DNA from: Thermoplasmata archaeon
GTDB lineage: Archaea > Thermoplasmatota > Thermoplasmata > Lutacidiplasmatales > UBA184
DNA length: 54,969 nucleotides
NCBI GenBank assembly: GCA_022750415.1
Contig: JAKIVT010000004.1
Span: 1-54,969, forward strand
Direction: 5' to 3'
Positions 47,250 through 53,834 of this stretch are shown one piece after another (position 1 is the first letter of the stretch; each line of letters opens with the position of its first letter). The notes beneath the pieces were generated by a model that did no database searches, was not told the origin of the DNA, and worked only from the letters and a program-made list of their open reading frames with translations. The translations under genes and the position numbers were made by a program.

Positions 47250-47495
47250 GTGGGTTCGATGGGGTACGGTGAGTACGAGTGGGGCGGCCTGATGAAGGTG
47301 CTCGGAGGGTTCGTCATCCTCGTCGGGATCGGGTTGGCGGGCTACGTGCTGTACCTGAACCGGAACTCCTGGTTGATTGCGTTAGTTCTGTTCGTTGTAT
47401 TCTTGATCCTCGGGGCCATGTTGGTCTCTAAGGGCAGCTACACGCGGAAGCAGAACACTCCGGTGGGGCGCGTCGAGGGCACGACCGACAAGTAG
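47250..47495 (+). CDS. small two-TM membrane protein
   Basis: MKVLGGFVILVGIGLAGYVLYLNRNSWLIALVLFVVFLILGAMLVSKGSYTRKQ; the start may be 47259 or 47292. Confidence 0.65.
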   Translation: MGSMGYGEYEWGGLMKVLGGFVILVGIGLAGYVLYLNRNSWLIALVLFVVFLILGAMLVSKGSYTRKQNTPVGRVEGTTDK

Positions 47496-47673
47496 GGTCC
47501 GGCGTCCAATTTCACCTCCTGGAGCTCCTCAAACTCAACACCTCGGGGGAGGGCCCAACTGGAGACACTGGCGGTCCCGATAGCCAACCTAGTCAAACCG
47601 GCTGACTTTCCAATTTCGGTGTCCCGGTAGGACGGAGGGCGGTGATGGGTTCGCCCCTGTCGGATTCGAACGT

Positions 47674-47691
47674 TAGCCCCGAGCGGATTCG
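47674..47691 (+). repeat. copy C2 of tRNA-Gln 3'-end repeat (perfect 18-mer)
   Basis: TAGCCCCGAGCGGATTCG identical to 52205-52222. Confidence 0.93.
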
Positions 47692-48173
47692 TTTGCGGTT
47701 CCCTCCAAAAGGGATACACCACCGCCCGGGGGACGGAACACCAAGGCACCGGCGGGACGACCTGCTTCGCTCAATCCTGAAGGGGCGCAGAACCATCACC
47801 GGCAGCCCGAGCGGGGCGGGCAGCAAGCCGATTCCTGCCCCATCCGGATTCCGGCGCAAGTTGCTGCGCAATCCTATCGTAGAAGTTCGCCGATCCGCCG
47901 GAATCGGAGGTCTCCGGACCCCTGCGCAGCTTTGAGAGGGGGACCCAACTCTCCCCCTCTGCAAGACGAAAAGTTGTCTGACCCGACCGTCGCCCGGTGA
48001 CGGAACGGCTCGTGTCGAGCGCGGACCCGACCCGGTCGCCAGTAACGGACCGGTGGACCTTCTCCCACCGCATGAATCGCCAGTCCGGGGCGAACGCACG
48101 GCGAACGCCACCACTCCGGGGGTCCGAGTTCGATATGGACTCGGACGCCCACTGCGGTGGGTGGACTCCGTGG

Positions 48174-49193
48174 CTATCCTGCGTCGCGGACCCGCTTCAT
48201 CGCTCGGAGGGCCTTTAGCGTGATCCACTTGCTTGGCTTTCCGGGCTCCTCGATTCTGAGCGGGGTAACGCCCTTCCGATACTGGGCGGCCTGTGGCCCG
48301 GAAACGTCCGGATGCAACCGGTCGATTTGCCAGGTTCCATCTGGTCGTCTCTTCTCCGTAAGGAGCTTCAGGGCGGGCTGGAGTCGCCGGTCCCCTGCGA
48401 ACCCGAGTTGAGTAAGTACGTCGAGTCCGACCAGGATATCGTAGTAGTAGTGATTCGGATAGTGCAGTCGGAGCCAAGGGGGGTAAGGTGGCCCTTCGTT
48501 GAAGAGCCGGCGCCGGAGATAGAACTCCGCCCCCTTCGAGATTGCGGCCTCCATCTCGGATGTACGCTTCGACATGGGGAGCGACGCGAATGCAGCGAGT
48601 GGCTCCCAGACGTCCAGTGTTCCGGGCGTCCCGTGGGAACAGTTCCAGCCTCCGTCCTTGCGCTGGTCCTCGAGGAGCCAGTCGTACAACTTGCGAATTC
48701 GGAAGTCGTCGGCGTAGCCGAACTGGGTCATCATTCGGGCCGTGTTCCCGACTACGCAAGCCTCCTCGTGAAAGAAGTTGAACGGGGAGCTGAGCCGGAG
48801 CTTGAACTCGAACAGGAGTTCGGCAATCCGCTTGATCCGCGGGTCCGAGGCGTCGAGGCCGAAGTCGGCGAGGACCAATGCTCTCCAATTCGTGGAGAGG
48901 TACTTCGGGTAGTAGAGGAAGTCAATCCACCCCTTGAGACTCTTCGGCTCACGCAGTTCCCAGAACCCCTTCGGGCCTTGCGTACGGAGCTGGTCGCGGG
49001 CCCATCCGACTCGGGTGACTCTGGCGCGGGTCGCCCGAAGGTCTGGGTCGGATTCCTCGCGTCCGAGCAAGTCGACCAGGGTCGCGGCACGCACGACCGG
49101 CTGACCCTCCTCCAACAGCCACTGGACGACCTTCGCATCGCGATCGCGGTTCGTGGGCCCGAGCTCGACTTTCACTTTGGCGCCCGAATTCAC
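48174..49193 (-). CDS. terpenoid cyclase/prenyltransferase-type alpha-toroid repeat protein
   Basis: Repeat motifs LLEDQRKDGGWNCSHGTPGTLDVWEPLAAF and LLTEKRRPDGTWQIDRLHPD; helical repeats throughout. Confidence 0.78.
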   Translation of the reverse strand: MNSGAKVKVELGPTNRDRDAKVVQWLLEEGQPVVRAATLVDLLGREESDPDLRATRARVTRVGWARDQLRTQGPKGFWELREPKSLKGWIDFLYYPKYLSTNWRALVLADFGLDASDPRIKRIAELLFEFKLRLSSPFNFFHEEACVVGNTARMMTQFGYADDFRIRKLYDWLLEDQRKDGGWNCSHGTPGTLDVWEPLAAFASLPMSKRTSEMEAAISKGAEFYLRRRLFNEGPPYPPWLRLHYPNHYYYDILVGLDVLTQLGFAGDRRLQPALKLLTEKRRPDGTWQIDRLHPDVSGPQAAQYRKGVTPLRIEEPGKPSKWITLKALRAMKRVRDAG

Positions 49194-49403
49194 CCCAGTG
49201 TTTCAACTTTCCCCGCGGATCGAGGGTACGGCCAACCTTGCAACACCGGAAGCAGTGTCGGCCCAACGCCGGGTCGTTCTGGAGGCAGACGCGGCGTCCG
49301 ACCTCGATTGTTGACCACGGAGGAGCTTGGGCACGCGCCCAGGGGGCCACTCCCCCGATTTGTCGAGCCCATTCTCCGGGCTTACCTGAGCTCCGCCGAG
49401 GGA

Positions 49404-49420
49404 TAGCCCCGAGCGGATTC
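49404..49420 (+). repeat. copy C3 of tRNA-Gln 3'-end repeat (perfect 17-mer)
   Basis: TAGCCCCGAGCGGATTC identical to 52205-52221. Confidence 0.93.
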
Positions 49421-49531
49421 ACGGACAAATTCAGGCTGAAGCGGATGGATCCAAGAACCATCTGGCTCGGGGTCGTCTCGGAGAGTCTGGTCGCAAAGCG
49501 TTAAGAAAGTCGCCACCATTGACGCCATGGG

Positions 49532-49741
49532 ATGGTATCGTCGGCAACCACCGTACCCGTCCGCCCGGACACTCTGCGGAAGCTGAAGTCGTACAAGGTA
49601 GGCGATGCCACGTACGACGATGTGCTGAACGAATTGATGGAGGAGGTCCCACCACCCCAGTTTTGGCGGGAACACTATCGGCGTCTTCACGAGGATACCA
49701 GTGTCCCGCTGGCCGAAGTCAGACGCCGCCTGAAACTCTGA
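49532..49741 (+). CDS. RelB-like antitoxin (module TA1)
   Basis: TTVPVRPDTLRKLKSYKVGDATYDDVLNELMEEVPPPQFWREHYRRLHEDTSVPLAEVRRRLKL; 3 nt before the RelE-like gene. Confidence 0.8.
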   Translation: MVSSATTVPVRPDTLRKLKSYKVGDATYDDVLNELMEEVPPPQFWREHYRRLHEDTSVPLAEVRRRLKL

Positions 49742-49744
49742 TCG

Positions 49745-50008
49745 TTGACCGAAGTCTTTCTCCAGGCAAGCGCGGAACGTGAGCTCGCTCGGCTGCCTCG
49801 CCAAATTCAGATCCGCTTCGTCCACACCTTCGTCCTGCTTCTGGACGACCCCCGGCGGCGCCGACCTGGCCTCGACATTCGTCCCCTGAAAGGGGGAAAG
49901 TCGGCCTGGAGGGTGCGGGTAGGGGACTATCGGGGAATCTTCGAGTTGGACGAAGGTCGGGTAACTTTTACCCGGTTCGCGCATCGGTCGAAGGTCTACG
50001 ACCTGTAG
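49745..50008 (+). CDS. RelE/ParE-superfamily toxin (module TA1)
   Basis: FLQASAERELARLPRQIQIRFVHTFVLLL...LDIRPLKGGKSAWRVRVGDYRGIFELDEGRVTFTRFAHRSKVY. Confidence 0.88.
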   Translation: MTEVFLQASAERELARLPRQIQIRFVHTFVLLLDDPRRRRPGLDIRPLKGGKSAWRVRVGDYRGIFELDEGRVTFTRFAHRSKVYDL

Positions 50009-50058
50009 GCTGGGGGCCGCGCGCACGGCTCAGGGACGCGGGCCGCGATTGCGATTAC

Positions 50059-50430
50059 TCAGGGGGTGCCGATGAGGGCGACAAGGACCACCATCCACCT
50101 CGTGCCACGCTTCTGCCAGAGGCGGACGCTCCGCATGGCGAAGGCTCTCTCCCCGATGGCGTAGTCGGTTCTGCAGGCAACGGCGACCGCCGAGCCGAGG
50201 TCCCGGACTACTACCTCGCTGAGCCGAACCGAAGAGAAGGTCTTCCTCCTGGGCGGACGGTGTGCGGCCACGACGGAAGCCTTGAGGCTCACGCTCTGGC
50301 TCTCCGACTGGACGAAGAGGACGTCATCCGCGAGCAGTTCTTCGAAGATATCGCCAGTATCCGGATCCGCGCTGGCGTCGCCTAGACGGAGCTTCTCCTC
50401 TAGGGCAAGCACCTCTTCCTCGATGTTCAT
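50059..50430 (-). CDS. SnoaL/DUF4440-like NTF2-fold protein
   Basis: MNIEEEVLALEEKLRLGDASADPDTGDIFEELLADDVLFVQSESQSVSLKASVVAAH...WQKRGTRWMVVLVALIG. Confidence 0.68.
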   Translation of the reverse strand: MNIEEEVLALEEKLRLGDASADPDTGDIFEELLADDVLFVQSESQSVSLKASVVAAHRPPRRKTFSSVRLSEVVVRDLGSAVAVACRTDYAIGERAFAMRSVRLWQKRGTRWMVVLVALIGTP

Positions 50431-50527
50431 TTTGGATCCCCTTCCCCACGGTCGGCCGGACGGGACTCGCAGGGTTCGCGTGGTCATGACTAATTCGGGC
50501 TCGAAGGGAACCCCTGCCGAGCCGGGG

Positions 50528-50543
50528 AGCCCCGAGCGGGACT
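50528..50543 (+). repeat. copy C4 of tRNA-Gln 3'-end repeat, variant end
   Basis: AGCCCCGAGCGG (12/12) followed by GACT; 16-mer identical to 51390-51405. Confidence 0.78.
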
Positions 50544-50801
50544 ACCCCATCTTTACGACAGAATGGGTATCAATCCCGACGATGGTGCCTTTGTGCGCGG
50601 AACAAGCCACAGAGAAGGGCCGCTCTACTTCGAGTCCGACGCCGGTTGCTTCGTTATCCCGGGCCGGATTCGGCAGCGAATGCCGGCGAACAGCTGGGCG
50701 CCGCCTGAGGCGCGTGAATCCTCATCGGACTGGACCTCGGATTGACTCTCAGATAGACCGCCGGATCGGGGGCGGCCCCGGGCTCAGCAGAGCGACAGGA
50801 G

Positions 50802-51077
50802 CTACTTTGGGAGCCGCCGATACACGCACGACCGAGGTCCAAACCGAATGAATCGCGCTTCCGATCCATCCCAGCGGAAGATGCCCCGGTACGCGCCGAC
50901 CTTCAGGGTCCAGAGTCCACGGCCCCCTTCGAGGGGGTGCGTGTCAAACTCCCCGGGCAGGCGCAGGATGGTCGACCCCTGGAACCGAAGCAGCAGCTGA
51001 TCGAACCTCGTACGGGGCAGGGTCGGAAGTCGGCGGAGCGACGCAAACCCCTCCGGGCTGAGAGTTACCGGGACCAT
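50802..51077 (-). CDS. RelE/ParE-superfamily toxin (module TA2)
   Basis: VTLSPEGFASLRRLPTLPRTRFDQLLLRF...HPLEGGRGLWTLKVGAYRGIFRWDGSEARFIRFGPRSCVYRRL. Confidence 0.85.
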   Translation of the reverse strand: MVPVTLSPEGFASLRRLPTLPRTRFDQLLLRFQGSTILRLPGEFDTHPLEGGRGLWTLKVGAYRGIFRWDGSEARFIRFGPRSCVYRRLPK

Positions 51078-51296
51078 CTATCGAGCCGGGAGCCCGAGCC
51101 GCCGGCGGGCGGTCCCGTACGAGATCGCGGGACGCGTCAGCTCATGTTCGGCCCACGCGAGAAAGTCTCTCGGCGGGACAGCGTCCATGAACTCTTCCAA
51201 GATTTCAGCGTAAGTCCGACCCCCGGTCTTGTACAACTTGAGGCGACGGGCTGTGGACGTCGGGACCGTGATCGTCGTGGGCGGGTCCGCGAGCAT
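51078..51296 (-). CDS. RelB-like antitoxin (module TA2)
   Basis: TTITVPTSTARRLKLYKTGGRTYAEILEEFMDAVPPRDFLAWAEHELTRPAISYGTARRRLGL; abuts the toxin ORF. Confidence 0.8.
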   Translation of the reverse strand: MLADPPTTITVPTSTARRLKLYKTGGRTYAEILEEFMDAVPPRDFLAWAEHELTRPAISYGTARRRLGLPAR

Positions 51297-51303
51297 GCCA
51301 CCT

Positions 51304-51318
51304 CAATTGGTCCAATTG
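51304..51318. promoter_or_regulatory. perfect palindrome CAATTGGTCCAATTG, candidate TA2 operator
   Basis: 7-bp arms, 1-nt centre, 8 nt upstream of the TA2 antitoxin start (51296, minus strand). Confidence 0.5.
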
Positions 51319-51388
51319 GAATAAGGATTTCTGCAAGTCGCCCTCTGCCAGGAGAGGGCACTGCCCGGGCGGACTGAGCCAGGGAACG

Positions 51389-51406
51389 TAGCCCCGAGCG
51401 GGACTC
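51389..51406 (+). repeat. copy C5 of tRNA-Gln 3'-end repeat, variant end
   Basis: TAGCCCCGAGCGG (13/13) followed by GACTC. Confidence 0.82.
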
Positions 51407-51507
51407 ATGCGAATCACGACAGCGTGGGTGCCGTTCCACCTTTCCGGGACGGGCGGTCTATGCTGGTGCGCCCCGTGGCGGAGGGACGAAGGGTTGAAAC
51501 ACTTAAG

Positions 51508-51524
51508 TCTATGGAGCCCATAGA
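51508..51524. promoter_or_regulatory. perfect palindrome TCTATGG-AGC-CCATAGA over the TA3 start codon, candidate operator
   Basis: 7-bp arms; contains the ATG at 51511; acttaag AT-rich element just upstream. Confidence 0.5.
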
Positions 51525-51747
51525 TTTCGGCGTGCCGACAGACACGATTACGAGCATCCAGGTCCACGAATCCACGAGGCGGCTCCTCGAGAGTCGGAAG
51601 CGAGGTGGAGAGAGCTACGACGACGTGATCCTCGACCTCATCGACCAGGAGCCTACGGAGGCGGAGATTCGAGAGTTCGATCGGAGGATGCGGAAGGGAG
51701 GTCCGGGCATCCCCCTCGAAGAGACACGCAAGCGGCTCGGACTGTAG
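51511..51747 (+). CDS. RelB-like antitoxin (module TA3)
   Basis: DTITSIQVHESTRRLLESRKRGGESYDDVILDLIDQEPTEAEIREFDRRMRKGGPGIPLEETRKRLGL; start set to the ATG in the palindrome rather than 51424. Confidence 0.8.
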   Translation: MEPIDFGVPTDTITSIQVHESTRRLLESRKRGGESYDDVILDLIDQEPTEAEIREFDRRMRKGGPGIPLEETRKRLGL

Positions 51748-52041
51748 GTGCCCCCGGCGTACAGAGTCGAGCATCGCCCGGCGGCCGAGCGCGAGCTCGA
51801 TCTGCTCCCGCGGGAAACGCAGCTCCGCGTGATCGCGGCCCTCGTGCGACTATTATTTCGACCGATGGGTGGAGACCCGATGCTCGACATCCGACAAGTA
51901 CGAGATGCAGCGGGGATTTGGCGGCTGTCCGTCGCGGGTTGGAGGGTGTTCTACCGCGTGGACGGCCGGGTGGTATCGATTGTAGGCTATCGGCCCCGAA
52001 GTTCCTCCACGTACTCCGACCTCCGAAAGCCTCCCCGATAG
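51748..52041 (+). CDS. RelE/ParE-superfamily toxin (module TA3)
   Basis: PPAYRVEHRPAAERELDLLPRETQLRVIAALVRLL...LDIRQVRDAAGIWRLSVAGWRVFYRVDGRVVSIVGYRPRSSSTY; GTG start abutting the antitoxin stop. Confidence 0.88.
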   Translation: MPPAYRVEHRPAAERELDLLPRETQLRVIAALVRLLFRPMGGDPMLDIRQVRDAAGIWRLSVAGWRVFYRVDGRVVSIVGYRPRSSSTYSDLRKPPR

Positions 52042-52204
52042 ACTCGCCCTGCCTGTCAGGGGTACGATGGTCCCGGACATCGATCGGTCGATGGGAGTCT
52101 AACCCGGCACCGTGCCGGTCCGGACAGGCCCTCAAAGGGTTCGAGGTAGGAGAAATGGGGGGCGGGCCTCGAATCTTGCCGACTCGGGCAGATGCGTAGA
52201 CGGG

Positions 52205-52277
52205 TAGCCCCGAGCGGATTCGAACCGCTGTCGCCGGCTCCAAAGGCCAGCATGCTTGGCCACTACACCACGGGGCT
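52205..52277 (-). tRNA. tRNA-Gln (anticodon UUG), intronless, 3' CCA not encoded
   Basis: Minus strand AGCCCCG-TGGTGTAGTGGCCAAGCAT-GCTGGCCTTTGGAGCCGGC-GAC-AGCGGTTCGAATCCGCT-CGGGGCT-A; full cloverleaf, anticodon loop CTTTGGA; followed by CCCG, not CCA. Confidence 0.95.
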
Positions 52278-52367
52278 GCGGCCCGCGACCTCGCCCCAGT
52301 TACTAAAGGAATCTCCCGCCGGTCCGCCGAGCCCACGTTCCAAATACGCCGGGGAGATTCAACTGCT

Positions 52368-53834
52368 GTGCGCCGAACGAAACTCTTCATCACCGTCGGG
52401 CCAGCGAGCGCAACCCCGGCCGTCATCGACCGGATGCTCGGCCTGGGGGTCGACGCGTTCCGCGTCAATTTCTCGCACGGCACCGATGAGGAACATCGGG
52501 CCACCTTGCGGTGGCTCCGGTCCGCGGGCGAACGTTCCGGGCGGGACATCGCAACAGTGGGGGACCTCCAGGGTCCGAAAATTCGAATCGGAGAGATCGC
52601 GGGGGGTGCCGTGCACTTGGACGACGGACAACACTGGACGCTCGACGACTCGAGTCTTCCGGGGGACGCTCGTCGGGTTTCGGTCCCCCACCTGAACCTG
52701 AGGACCGCGGTCCGTGCCGGCGACCCGCTTCTGTTGGGCGACGGCTCCATCGAAATGACGGCGGTCCGGTCGGAAAAGGGCTCGGTACTCGTCGAGGTCC
52801 AGCACGGTGGCGTGGTCTCCTCCCGCGCGGGACTCTTCCTCCCAAGGGCGCACCTCCGGACCGATCTGCTCGAAGGGAAGGACCTCCACGATCTCGAGAT
52901 TGCCCTCTCCGAGGGCGTCGACTTCCTCGCCCTTTCCTTCGTTCGAGCGGCTTCGGAGATCCGGAGCATCCGGACTCGCCTGCAGCGCCTCGGAAAAGGC
53001 GAGGTCGGGCTCATCGCGAAGATCGAGCGGGCCGAAGCGCTCGCGCACATCGACGGCATTCTCGACGCGGCCGACGGGATCATGATCGCGCGGGGGGACC
53101 TCGGCATCGAGGTGCCCCTGGAGCGGATGGCCGTGGAACAGAAGCGCCTAGTCGCCGCCGCGAATGCGGCCCACAAGCCGGTGGTCGTGGCGACGCAGAT
53201 GCTCCTCAGCATGGTCGATTCCCCCCGACCGACTCGGGCGGAAGCGACCGACGTCGCGAACGCGGTGCTGGATGGGGCAGATGCGGTGATGTTGAGCGAG
53301 GAAAGCGCGGTGGGCCGATTCCCCGTCGAATCGGTGGCGTGGCTCGACCGAATCTGTCGGTCCACCGAGGAGGCGGTCAACGCCGGGACGTTGCAAATCC
53401 CTCGGCGACCGGACGGGACGCGCTCCCAGGATTACGCCGTCGCGGATGCGGCGGTCCGGCTCTCGAACGAGGTGGGAGCCTTGGCCATCGTCACGCCGAC
53501 TCGGTCGGGTCGAACGGCGCGCCTCGTGGCCGCCCGGCGCCCCGCGGCCCCCATCCTGGCCGTCTCCGCCGAGCTCGCGACACGGCGCCGGCTCGCCCTC
53601 TCGTGGGGCGTGGAGGCCCGGGCCTGCCCGTCCGACCTCTCGCTGGATCAGATGCGCGCGCTGGCCGAACAGCTCGTGGCGCAACGGGAGGGAGGGAAAG
53701 GCGGGGGCCAGATCGTCCTCACGGCTGGGTATCCGTTGGAGGGCCGCCCGACGAACCTCGTGACAGTCCTCTCGATGGGGCGGAGCCGCGGTTCGACGCG
53801 ACGAGGACGATCCCCGGAAGCAGTGCCAGACTGA
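52368..53834 (+). CDS. pyk: pyruvate kinase
   Basis: RRTKLFITVGPASATPAVIDRMLGLGVDAFRVNFSHG; IARGDLGIEVPLERMAVEQKRLV; VVATQMLLSMVDSPRPTRAEATDVANAVLDGADAVMLSEESAVG; TAGYPLEGRPTNLVTVL. Confidence 0.96.
   Translation: MRRTKLFITVGPASATPAVIDRMLGLGVDAFRVNFSHGTDEEHRATLRWLRSAGERSGRDIATVGDLQGPKIRIGEIAGGAVHLDDGQHWTLDDSSLPGDARRVSVPHLNLRTAVRAGDPLLLGDGSIEMTAVRSEKGSVLVEVQHGGVVSSRAGLFLPRAHLRTDLLEGKDLHDLEIALSEGVDFLALSFVRAASEIRSIRTRLQRLGKGEVGLIAKIERAEALAHIDGILDAADGIMIARGDLGIEVPLERMAVEQKRLVAAANAAHKPVVVATQMLLSMVDSPRPTRAEATDVANAVLDGADAVMLSEESAVGRFPVESVAWLDRICRSTEEAVNAGTLQIPRRPDGTRSQDYAVADAAVRLSNEVGALAIVTPTRSGRTARLVAARRPAAPILAVSAELATRRRLALSWGVEARACPSDLSLDQMRALAEQLVAQREGGKGGGQIVLTAGYPLEGRPTNLVTVLSMGRSRGSTRRGRSPEAVPD

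Noticed and set aside
47642-47935. 97-aa + ORF spanning repeat C2
   Set aside because: Biased composition, no recognisable fold, includes the tRNA-derived repeat; probably not a gene.
50563-50745. 60-aa + ORF between C4 and TA2
   Set aside because: Too short and no partner or motif; left uncalled, though a decayed gene is possible.
46995-52221. CRISPR array
   Set aside because: Repeat spacing is 0.7-1.7 kb and irregular, segments are coding, and no cas genes are present.
42687-52277. Classical class 1-type integron
   Set aside because: No integron integrase in the window and the repeats are tRNA-derived 17-mers, not attC sites with R/L boxes; only an analogy is claimed.
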